Below, in pieces: positions 26,458 through 38,500 of a stretch of DNA of 64,000 bases. The notes below the pieces were generated by a model that saw nothing but the letters and a program-made list of their open reading frames with translations, made no database searches and was not told the DNA's origin. Made by a program: the position numbers and the translations under genes. The DNA is taken from contig OX387605.1 in assembly GCA_947568835.1 (NCBI GenBank), forward strand, positions 6,576,418 to 6,640,417, read 5' to 3'. How positions within the stretch are numbered: position 1 is the first letter of the stretch; every line of letters starts with the position of its first letter. The stretch comes from Protonemura montana (Eukaryota > Arthropoda > Insecta > Plecoptera > Nemouridae).

Positions 26458-26504
<47 letters not shown>

Positions 26505-29500
26505 GATTAGCATGGATTGTGGAAGATAAGAAAATGATTTTATTTTAACTTGTATATAGCCTGAACATTTTTAGTTGGCAGACAAAAAACAATGTATGAT
26601 ATTTTAAGGATGTAAACTGCCCGCAAAAATTGCTGAAATGCAGTCCTGCCTAAATTTTTTTCTTCGTCAGTGTAACCAACATTTAAAATTATTAAAAATG
26701 AATACAAGGATTGCACTTAGAAAGAGAAGTGAACAGACAAGACATAATAAATGGTTCAACAGTTCACTCACTCGGTGGACGAGCAATCAAATGGAATCTC
26801 CTCTGTTACACAGCCCTCGAAGTCGTTGCCCTCGGCGGCAGCAACACCGTCCTGGCAGCAGCCGAACAGCGTTTCCGCGCACAGGGATGGGGGGCAGCCC
26901 TTCTCCTTTGGGCCCTCGGCAGGAGAGACACCATCCGAGCAGCACCCGTGCTTTGTTTCCTCGCAGGTCATCGGCGCAGGGCAGCCTATGAACCGGCCAC
27001 AACAGCAGGTTACAAGCGCTGGCTACTTTCTTATAATCATCATTATACCCAACAGCCAGAAGTTAAGAAAAATGAGCGAGGTACAGAAGAGAGCAGAAAA
27101 CAAGATTGTCTGCTCGAAGGATAGGTAGGCCAAGAGAGCCAAGATAAGAGTGCACAATTTAATTTATCCTTCAACTTAAAGTGAAGGGCCCCATTAGCTG
27201 TTCGTACGCACCTTTACTGAACGGTCCTTCGGCTTGGGTGGTTCCGTCAGGGCAGCAGCCAAACTCAGAGGTCTCACACTTCTTCTTTGATTTCTTTGGC
27301 TTGCATTTTTTGACACGCTGCTCTTTTGTTACAGCCATTTCGATGGAGCTTTGCGAAGAATCTGTTGCCCCATCTGAGAAGAAAACAAACCACATTTGTG
27401 TACCAGCGTAAGCAAAGCCTAGTACACTTTTCCAAATTTGAAATCGATTAAGTAATATTACTTTAATAGAGGTGTGTCCTCATTCTTTTTAAAAATGATC
27501 TAGCCTCAATATCTTTCAGTTTCAACTAAATTTTCCCAATCAAATATTTCAAAGTACCAAAACCTTCTGTTAGTCACTGTTAGTTTTCAATCTACAAGGG
27601 AAAAGCAGACTATGTCCTAAAAGCAACGTGTTAGAAGTTAGTTTACACACCATTAGTCTCAGATGTGACCGTGCCTTGACTGGAAATAGTTGAAGTCAGC
27701 GTGTCTACAGTGCCTTCTGAAGACGTCGATGCATCGACAGTGCTCTCTGATCCTCCAGTTTCGCTTGTTGCCTCAGAGCCATCAGTCAATAGTGTTGCAG
27801 CAGTTGTGGTAGCCTCTGTTGCTGCCGTGCTACTGTCAGAGCTGTCTGTTTCTGAAATGGCAGTCGTTGTTGGGTCAGAACTTTCTTCCGAACTGGCGGT
27901 AGTTGTTAGATCAGAACTTTCTTCGGAACTGGCTGTAGTCGTTTGGTCAGAACTCTCTTCGGAGCTAGCTGTTGTGGTAGCAGCGGATTCCGGCAAATCA
28001 GTTGTCGCCTGTGAGTCACCTGGTAGAACCGTCGTTTTGAGTTCTTGTTCAACTTCATTAATATCGACGTAGTCTGGTACGGTTGACTTTTCGGGGCTTT
28101 CCGATGCCAAATCGGTTGTTGTTTCGATGGTAGTGTCATCTGTCAAAGTGCTCAATTCTGTGGGCGTACTGGATTCTGTTGGCGTACTGGATTCTGTTGG
28201 CGTACTGGAATCTGTTGGCGTGCTGGAATCTGTTGGCGTGCTGGAATCTGTTGGCGTGCTGGAATCTGTTGGCGTTGTCCCGTCGCTCTCTGTTGAGCCG
28301 TCGGTGACTGTCGAATCATCCGTGCCCGAGGTATTGACATCGGTGCTCGATTCGGTGCTGTCTTCAGCAGTCGAAGTCGGTGCGAAAGTAGTAGTATCAG
28401 AAGTGTCCTCAGACCCAGTTTCGGTGTTGGTAGCAGTTTCAGTTCCGGCGGAGTCAGTCTTGAGATCGTCGAGCGAAGTGGTCAGTGCACTGCTGGCATC
28501 CGATTCATACGTGGAGTCGCTAAGCATGACGTCACTGGATTGGGAGCTGTCGGAGGTGGAAAGATCGGTGGATACAGCATCACTGCTGGAAGAATCCAGT
28601 GTGCTAACGGAGGATTCGTCGGTACTGTCACTACTGGATGCATCATCGGTAATATCGCTACTAGGTTCCAAACTGCTAGGCTGTACGCTACTTGTTTCGT
28701 CTATCGTAGTTGATATCAATAGATCTTCCGTCATACCGGGAGAGGATGACTCATCCCCTGAGCCTTCGACCATGGTAGATGCTGATCCCGGTGTTGCACT
28801 CTGCAAAATATTAAAAATTAGGTGGCCGTAACATAAACTAGCTATTGATGTTCATTATTTTTTACAATATAATTTCTTACAATATCATCAAGCGCTAGAG
28901 TAGTGTCCATCGTGATGAAACCGTCTTCCTCTTCTTCGCATTCTTCTTCTTCACTCACAGTTACTTTCTCAGGTTCCATGGGCATGATTTGATCTGCAAA
29001 ATAAAGAGGTTTTTAAGGATAATTTTAGGCAATGCATTTAAAATCCCCTGCTTTCCTTTCCCTGTCTACAATTTGACACATTTTATCAATAACTTTATGC
29101 TTTTCGTAGTTGCCAAGCACATAGGGAGCTGGCACGGTCACGACTGGCCTGTTTACCTGCGCTGCACTGGTGGTTGTGGCAGGGATCACTAGAGAAGACT
29201 GTCAGGCTCGGGTCACAGTTCTTGGCCTCCACTGTCACGTTATCCAACAGGCAGATCACCTTCCTTGTCATCACACCACCTCCGCATTCCTTCGAGCACT
29301 GAGCACATGGAAATCGAAATTAACCACAACATGTGAATGCAGGAAAATACACCATGAACTTTTGCAGTATTTGAAATAGACGGATGAATTATAAAGATGG
29401 TATTTTAAGCTAGAGGCAATTATTTTACTATAAATTAGTGTTTGCCACCTTTGAGTAATTACAATATTAGCATTGTAGGTTTGCATTTAAAGAAACAAAT

Positions 29501-32500
29501 ACAATTACTTGAAAATAACCAAAATATACAGTATAGTTTGTATATAATATATTTTTAGTTAGTTAATAAATAGAAGTTTGATGGATCTAGGAGTAGATCC
29601 AAAGAAACGCTAGTTCCAGTTTCACACATATATGTCTTGTACCATGCGAGCAACGTGATCCGAGCTCCAAACCTAATGAACAGATGATCACAAAAAGCTT
29701 GACTTTTCTAAGGAAATTGAATGCGATTGAGTGTATATGAGGTACAACCCGAGTATTTAATTGCACTTACACTGCTCCACGGTCCCGAGAACCACTGGCC
29801 GGTGCACTCTGCCTTGGCCGTGCAGTTCTCTGTCAGCTCGTACTTCTCCTCAGGTTCGCACTTCTCGTCCTCCACCTTCTTGATGTTATCGTCTGCATCC
29901 GTCGTTGCACAGAACACCTTACGTGTCTTCACTCCGACGCCGCACTGGGCTGAACACTGCACAAAAATCAAACCAAAATGATTGTGAATAGACAAATAAG
30001 GAGGATGTCTCAGCAATGGTTTCAGTGGGCGGGCATTCAAAGAACATTTAAAAGTACGGATAAGACGAGAACATTTACAATGGAACCATTGTTAGAGTTA
30101 AAATCGCACTTGACACAGTCAAACCACATAGAACTAAAAAGCTTTTCTTTGTGTAAAATTTTTTTGTGAATTGAAAGTTTAATTTCCAATGAGCCATTGA
30201 ATCATGTATCCATAAAACACATCCGTAGGTTGTTTGACACTGTAGCTTATTTCTGAATTCCAGTTACTGGTTACTGTCGCATACATTTATGGTTGCGGTG
30301 ATTAGTGTTCCTGCAGCCAATGTCTCCTGCCAAAATGTCGGCCTCCGATTCGTACCTTGCTCCATTGCGCAGCGTACCACTGGAACTCGCAGGGCACGGG
30401 CGTCTCGCAGTCGCGGACTAGTGTTGGCAGTCGCTTCTGCTGGCACTTGGCATCGGGGTACACCTTGCCGGCCTGGTTAGCACAGAACGCCTTACGCGTC
30501 TCCTGGGTCAGGCTGCACTTGTCTTCGCACTACGCAAACCAGGGCCGAGCATTGGTCAGACGAAGCTTCCCCTCGATGGGATTGGCTAGATATCTTGAGG
30601 TTAAGTGACGCAATTTGTCACTCGGTTAAGTGGAAAAACCTTGCTTACTGCAAACTTCTTTGATATAGGTCAGAAAACATTAACTTAATTTTGACAGAGA
30701 CAACAATGAAATACTTTGATAAACATTTAAAGTTATTCTCTCGGCTTTGCTTTTGGTTCAAGCCGATTCAACAAAACAAACCATAAAAAAAAAACCTGGC
30801 TGCTTGACTTATAATAGGGGCTGAAATGATAAATCAAAAATTTGTTATGCAGACAAATGACAAGAATAAGCCAGTTTCCAAGACTAAGTTTTAGGATTTT
30901 TCTGAATGATAAATGGAACATTTCTCTCGAGTTTCATTGGAAAGTGGCACCAGTCCTCACCCCCGACCACTCCGAGGTGACCCAGTCAACACCTTCACAA
31001 GGTCGAATCATGCACGGCTTTGAGTCCTCCGGTTTCTCAGGGCACGCGGAGTCTCCAAGGACGCTGATCTTCCCGTCGACTCGCACGAAGCACTGCACCT
31101 TCCGTCGCTGTTGTCCATCGCCGCAGAGGTGGTCACACTAAGCAAACACCAAAGTTATTGTAAAGGAGCTGTTAAGTGACTGTAGTTGGGAACTCACTTG
31201 CAAATACATGTAGGGAGAGAAAGGACGATGATGCTGATTTGACAATTTCATCCAGAGGTTTTTTTTTTAATGCAGACTCCAAGAAACTTGGAAGTTTACA
31301 TTCTGACAGGTAGAGATTTACTAGCACATTTTGAGCATCCCGTCAGTTTTTGTACTTACTGGTTTCCACGGCCCTATGTGCCACTGCGGACACTGCTTGC
31401 CTTCGTTGCAAGGCTGCTTGTTCTCCGGTTTTTCACCGAGGCGAGCGCATTCGCCATCGTCCGCAATAGAAGGCAGTCCGGTAGCGCCTACAATCTCGCA
31501 GTACACCTATCAATGCACACCACAATTAGCAATGCCTCACATAAAATCCTTGATTGAAGATTCATTTTTTTATTCTCAGCATTTACTTTTCAAATTCTAG
31601 ATATATTATATTTCTTTGCACCTAGTAAGCTGTGGCCATGTGGGCAACTCCCGGGCTTCAGCAAAGCACCTGCCGTGATGTAGTATTCATTACCTGTCGT
31701 GACTGCACACCTCCGCCTTCCCCGCAAGATGCACTGCATGGCGTCCAATCGGATTGCGCCCACCGCGCCGGACACGCCTCGGCACCGCAAGCCTGTGTCG
31801 AAGATGGTGCCGTTGTGGGATCGCACAAGTGGGTGTCAGCTTGTTCTCCGTCACGTCGTCTGGCGCAGATCACGCGTCGCCGCTGCACGCCTGGAACACG
31901 CAGACACGATGAGCTTGCCTTCAATGTCTCACTGGATGCTGCAACTCTTGCGTTTCGACTTGTTGCTGGTTAAGTATGAATAGAAAATGGATATTGAGAT
32001 TACTTGCTACCTTGAACTACCAGAAAATCCTTAGAATCTACCAAAAGTGTCTCGATTAGCTAGCTAGACTTGAAACTGTTCGCCATCAACGATACCTCCT
32101 CCACACGATGTACTGCACTCGGAGAACTCCTCAGGAATCCAGGCGTACCCATCAGGATCGGTCACTGCGACTACGCCTTCAGGGATGCTGTACTCAAATT
32201 GTACGCCAGGGTTCGTGGCTTGATACAGTAGCTGCAGACAGGAGGTGCAATGCAGCCATTAACAGAAAAGTTTTCTTCTACCAATGTTTTCAATGCAAAT
32301 CATTGACAATTTTCAAATGGTTTAAAATTTTGATATTTAGAAAAAGCAAATAGCTTAACCCCTTACCACAATGAAGAGCGTTTCAGTTGTCGGCCCGAGA
32401 GCAACAAGTTTTTCCGGTGCAAAAAATCCATGCGGCTTGCGCTCGTAGTGAAACGTTGTACCCGCAAACTTCAAGCTCCGAGGGAAATCAATTCTCCAAT

Positions 32501-35500
32501 TGCCGTTCAAGTAGTAATGTCCAGACTCATTTCTTATAGCTACAGAATTAAATGAAAACAACAAAGAAAAACATGAAAAGTACGTGTGAGGTTTCAGAAA
32601 ACCGCTGTTGCCATTAAATAATTATTGTTGCCAAATGATATCACATACCAAGGTAATTATTAGATTTCTGAATTTCATGTATGTCAATGTTTGTGGCGCC
32701 AGCGGGTATGATCAGGATGTCATTGTAGCCGACTTGCAGGTTGTCTTCGCTGATGATTCCCTGCTCGGTCTTGCAGCTGCTGCTGTCGCCGCCGCACTCG
32801 CGGCACTTGTCCTCCCGAGCACTCGATCCCAGCAAGTTGTCGCAACCCACAGGCTGCAAAACAGACTCAAAATGAATGTGAAATGCAGACCACAATGTGG
32901 TTGACGATGGGTTGCAATACACTTTGACTTGTTGGCCGTGAATGATAAGGTTTCTAGCCCCTGGATAGGACTAAAACAAAAAAAGATTTCATTATTCCCA
33001 TTCCAAACTTGGTAGTTTAACACAAGAAATTGAATTTGAGACTTCAAAATTTTTCAATTGCGACTTGCATTGCACTTTTTTAAGCCTGAATTGCTAACGA
33101 GTCAGTGAGAAATGTGAAGGGGCCAGGGGGCCAGGTCTACAGACCCATGAAGCGAACCTGCAAACATTTCATAATGAAGCCTGCACTACATTTGTGTCAC
33201 GCTGGATGCCTAAGCTTCAGGCTTCCCAAATTGGATGTTGTTTTCACGCTGCGTGACTTTCAACGATCGATAAAGAAAATTCACCCCACATCCAGGAGTT
33301 TGGATTAATGGTACCTCAATCAGCGCTAACAAACAGATGATTAGATAATTTTAGCCGGAAACTGCTAAACTACTCAAAACGCCCAGTAATAAATTGTCCT
33401 CCATTAGCATGATGCTACCTACCAGACACCTCCCATCCACACAGATGTCAAGTTTTTCTTCGTCGCATCTTGTGCCATCGACGACCTTTCTTTTATGCCG
33501 ATAATAGAATCTTTCTCCTCTCGGCATGCAATTCAACTCGCATCTGTTTGGCGCTTTCGTGTACGGAACCCAGCTGCGATTTTAAGAGAAAAACAATTTC
33601 GTTAAAAGCAATGGAATAAGCAACAAGAAAAACAATGTAGACGATATGTTTATGTAAGAAAAACTAATCTAAATAGCCTCCATTGGAAAAATGTCGATGG
33701 TGATTCACACAATGTAAGACGGAACGGGCGAGACGATGAAAAACGTACTCGTAATGCCTTCCCTCGAAGGGCGATGAGTTGTATTCGGCGCACTGCTCTG
33801 CCCGGAAGTCCACCTCACCTCCGGGGCAATCCTGCAAAACGGGGAAGTGGATCAAAATTTTGGTCAACGCCACGCCACCAACGCACATAATATAATTGTG
33901 TCCCATGGGACCGACGACTTACTTGTATATTACAAGAGAAATATCTTCTATGGCCCCCCGTACACTCTTCGGCTCCATCAGAGCTGGAATAAGCAAACAC
34001 AAACAAGAATACAACAGTTCAATTAAATTAAGTTACACCCTGTAAAAAAATCAAAACATCGCATAGAAACCGTGATTAGCATGAATAAAGAGATATCATT
34101 ATCGTCCAGGAATCGTTTGACGAAAAGTAGGTTATTAATAAGGATAATAAGTACTCTTGAAAGTGCTCTGATCCCCAGCAAATGAGCCAGCGAGTAGCAA
34201 ATGACAGTACACGTACAGTTGCACTGACAGTAATTTCACCATCATTTACCACTGCATGCTTCCCGGTGCCTCTGGCCGAGTCCTGATTAGCGAGTGCCTG
34301 CCGTGGCAATGCACTTGGCATATGAATGAACCTACGCAATGACCTACGTTAAGATACTCATTGTGGGAAGCGGTGCGCGTCGAACCAATTGATTGACTGC
34401 CATTATCGCAGTCAGCCAGTGTGCCAACTGCCAATCCGTTTTCGGTGCAGCCAGCAAGGAAGCGGCGCGGGTACGTCTTAGACCTCTGCTCTGATGAAAA
34501 TATATTGCTTTTCGTTTCCTGTCCACCATGATGGAACAATGCTTGCGGCGTCTCTTTGTGTCGCAACTGCCGATCAAGTTCCCATAATATTATGATTTTA
34601 TAATAAGTCAATGAATACCAATCTATTTATGGATTCTACCCCCCTATTAAATCGTTCGCTTAGCGTGGGATGCTTGAATTGAGGTGTTATAAAGATGTTA
34701 TCGCGGGCGGTGTATAAAATTCTAAATGGGTTCAAAATGTTTCGAGGGATGGGTTCTTCACCCAGCCACCCCATTACACGATATATTAGTGTGTCTATGT
34801 GCGTCTATGTACGTCGTTGTTGAGATCTGCTATCGGAGATTCGATCCAACACCTTTACGAGAGAGCTATACTTAATTCATTATTAGTACTTTGATAGGTT
34901 GTAAAAACTATCATTACCTGATTCGTAATTGTGATTGCATAGGTCGAACTTGACCATAAAAGTTTTAGATTACTCTTTTATTAGGTTACTCTAACTACAC
35001 TCTCTTTAGACTATAATTTAAACAGTATTGTTTGCCGCCAATAAGCACTAGTCCAGAAAAGAGTAAGTGCATTTCTCTATCTAAACGCATCGGAGCTGTA
35101 ATAATATGTAACGAGACATTAAAAAAAGACACGCATATAATAAATAAAAATATATTTTTTATTTTGTCAATTGATCAATTGGTGGCATTTTACGCCCGAT
35201 CGTTTTGACAAAGGGACGTGTCACACTGGTTTAGATGAGCCATTAGTTCACGCTTGGGTAATGATTGAGTTTGAATTGCTAATTACTTCTCTGATATCAT
35301 GAAAACAGTTTGTCAGCGTCTTAATTTTGGCAAATCTGGCGAACTGGCAATTCTTCCTTTTCAATATATCGGCAAATAAATTGACTCGCTGGGATAGTAA
35401 AAGGTAAAAAGTTTATGTCTACAACTTCGTAGCTGGCATAATAAATTGCGAAATAAATCGTAGACGTAAGAAAAAGGACTAAACATTATCGCAATGCCGC

Positions 35501-38500
35501 GGCGGGGCCTTGAGCTTACCTCAAGGACTCGCACTCCCTGTTTTGGGAGGCTACGCCGCCCCCACAGGGCCGCGAACAAGGGGTGGCCTCCGACCAGGGG
35601 CCCCACGAGCCCGAGTCCGGGGCACCATCCCCATCAAGCACAAAGTTGCCGGGCAGATATGTGAAAGAGTGTTGTCGCTTGTGCCGGTGGTGGTTGTGTC
35701 GTATGCGATGCTGCGAACAGAAATACAAACACACATGGGAATGTTAATATTATGTTAATTTAACTACGTCTTCGTGAGAGAGTGATTTTTTTATAGCGTG
35801 AAATCCAAAGCAAATGGACCACAGCTTAAAGAGATGGACGAGTTTTTTTTCGTCGATTTGCAGAAAGCTGCTAGCTTATGTCATGGACACAGAAATGGAC
35901 ATCGTTTCGACGATGAAAAAAAATTTGCGATTATTTTCACGCGCTGCGAGGGAAATTGAGGAAATTGACTTTCCGAACGACGTCATTTGTATCAATGGTG
36001 AGTTTGATATCTAAAGATCGCAAAGTCGCGTTTGCAGTTAAAGATTTTTCATGAGACAATTTCATGGTTACATAAATTCGGTGAGTGAAAAGAAAGGAGG
36101 AAAGAATCTAGTTTAGCCAAATCGATCAACACGTTTCTCTACTTTTCCCCGAGAGGAAACGTTCCTAAGTTCAAAGTCGGACGGTTTCGGCAAAGATAAG
36201 GTAAGAACCTCTCCATTCCTGCGTCGCATTATATAATTATTCTCGATCAGTTTTTCCAATCCCGAGACCAGCGGACGAAATCACAGTGAATCGAACAGAT
36301 GTATCGCCTAAGTGCACCTATAAATAACACGGGCAAAAAGAAGCTTGTGAGAGAACCGAGTTCTCTATTTCGTGTTAGATTTCACCCGAAACAATATACT
36401 GTCAGAGCGTAAATATATGCTGCTATCCCTTAATGCGAGTTTGATGGCAGCGTAAATTAGTGGACGCGCAACAGTTTAGGGGCGATATTTGGGAGATGGG
36501 GGATGGGCTAACATCTCTATTATAAATGCTTGTTAGGGGGAGTGAGAGGTGGGATGTCTATACATTACTATGGACGGACAGGGGTAAAAAAATTGCGTCA
36601 GAAAAGGCTCCAAAGCGTTGTGTATGTCATGGCTTTAACTAATTCATTAGCGTTAGTCAAACGAAGAGTCATTTATAATCGTTGTGCGTGGTGTGGAAGA
36701 TGCCTAGGTATGTTTTATTTAATACAATTTGTAGCATAACGAGATGGACACAAGTGATTATTATAGAGAACCCTTTAGAGACAGGGGATGACTTTACCCT
36801 GGTGGAGGTTTACAAGGTGTCCAGAAGATTTATCACCAACAAGTCATGGAATTATTTTTATGATTTAAATCTACAACCTGCAATTAACGTTAACCGAGAC
36901 ATAAAAAAGCCCTGAAGTATGCGGTCACTGGATGAGCGAGTTTTTTTTTTTCAAGCCAATGCCATGACATTTACATGAAGTTTGGTGTCAGTATTTCAAA
37001 ATGTTCGTATTTATAAATCCAGATTAGGTGTCGAACCCTAGTCCCCACTCGACAGCCCATCCCTTGCGATTCAATCCGGGAATTACTGGACCAAAAACCA
37101 GTGCCCGTGGCGTTGCGTTTTACACCCCCAAGAGAGGTAGGTGCGTGCATTAATTGAAAGACAGCCGAGGTGAGCCAGAGCCTGCTAGACGTGGAAACGA
37201 AGGTGCGGCGGTGGCGTAATTACAGACCCATTAGACAGATCTTGAAAGACAACAATGATCAATCTGACCGTGCTCATGCAGCCGATCAGAAAAAACAAAT
37301 TTGAGATAAAAACATATAATTATAGGTGCATCATACGAACTCAGCTCCTCGAGGGATATATGGAACGAGAACAGATATGCACGTGTATTTTATATTTAAA
37401 TTCTGTGTCACTGCTAGCGATTGATCAAGATTTTATTTTACAACCGGCTGCTATATAATGCATAATGATCTATTTGATGTCACTGGGCGGGCATAATTAA
37501 TATCAAATACAAAGAGCAAGTAGGTATATTAAAGTATGGAATATAAATAAAGCAAGGAAACTCTTCATTTAAGATGTTGAAGGGGAAGGTAGGGATTATA
37601 TTAAAACCTCTTTTATATATTTCATAATTGGTTCGCTCCGGAGATATTATCGATAAATAATGCCTTGTTTCTTTTCTATCGTTTATTACTCTCTCAGAAA
37701 GTAGAGAAACAATTGAGCAGTACACTTAAGATTAAGTGCACTTTTTGAAATATGTTTTAAAAAAGCGTAAGCGTCCCTTATAGTGCATGACATCATATAC
37801 ATTGTATCACGTGAATTCTGTAGTCAGACTTACGTCATAAAAGGGTTAATTTAACTAGTGATGCTGCAATTGAATTGAGGTTTGTGAAATTGGGTGGCAC
37901 AGTAAAAAGTACAATCAAAAGCATTTCGACAACAAAATAATCTGAGTTTCGATTCTCTTAACTGGAGAGACAGTTTTGCGACTCATCAATCTTCGAAAGA
38001 ATGCAGCAAATAATTCAGTTTACATAATTCCAGATGCAAATTTGTCGTAGCTATTTTTATCTTACGGTCTCCAACGCCCGTTTGGCGGCGAAGTATGTGT
38101 CAAAGAAAAAGAAGCAAGTGTTTACACATGGGAATTGGGCCGTACGAAATGAACCGAGGAAGTAAATGATGGCATTTAATTTGTCTTTCTTTGCGGGTGC
38201 ATGATGTCACTAAAGGGTAAGTCTTGGTAAACGATATGCCAGTACTTGTACAGAGGTATGGTCTGTGCAAGCCGACTTGGGTATGGTCATGGGACCATCT
38301 TGTCTCCTATCTCGCGCTCTGGAGGAAAAAAAGTCGGGTCCCACGCCCGAAATTCGCAGTCTCATTAACAAGTACATCGCGTTTGACAGTGAGAATACTT
38401 GTGACGTGGAAAAAACGAATTCGCTCATCATCTAATTAGGGTGGCTCTGTCACGGAACAAGGTCCCCAATAAGGCATTTAAAATAAATAATTCGGAACTA

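Larger units (their letters stand above)
25639..26771 (-). other. Papilin intron 19, occupied by a LINE remnant
   Basis: 1.1-kb intron of which about 750 bp is a retrotransposon tail on the + strand, described separately. The motif-splitting position of this intron (between STE and FGCC) is unlike its phase-1 neighbours. Confidence 0.8.
10765..33922 (-). other. Remaining papilin introns
   Basis: Introns not listed separately (most 200-600 bp, one of 1.1 kb at 19849-20957) are AT-rich with short ORFs on both strands. Apart from the LINE remnant in intron 19 I see no gene, RNA or mobile element. Many + strand open frames here are mirror images of papilin exons. Confidence 0.5.

Noticed and set aside
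27701-28831. Long + strand open frames of Val/Ser-rich composition
   Set aside because: They are the antisense of the Ser/Thr-rich papilin exon 17, whose repeats leave the opposite strand free of stops.
31891-31975. Upstream extension of papilin exon 10, open in frame from an AG near 31972
   Set aside because: It would insert about 28 residues into TSP1-2 and destroy the CGGG-x-x-R-x-V-x-C spacing; the acceptor at 31891 restores it exactly.
34246-34611. 121-codon minus-strand frame in papilin intron 3
   Set aside because: Its frame cannot be joined in phase to exons 3 and 4; only the overlapping 138-nt alternative can, and that is reported separately.
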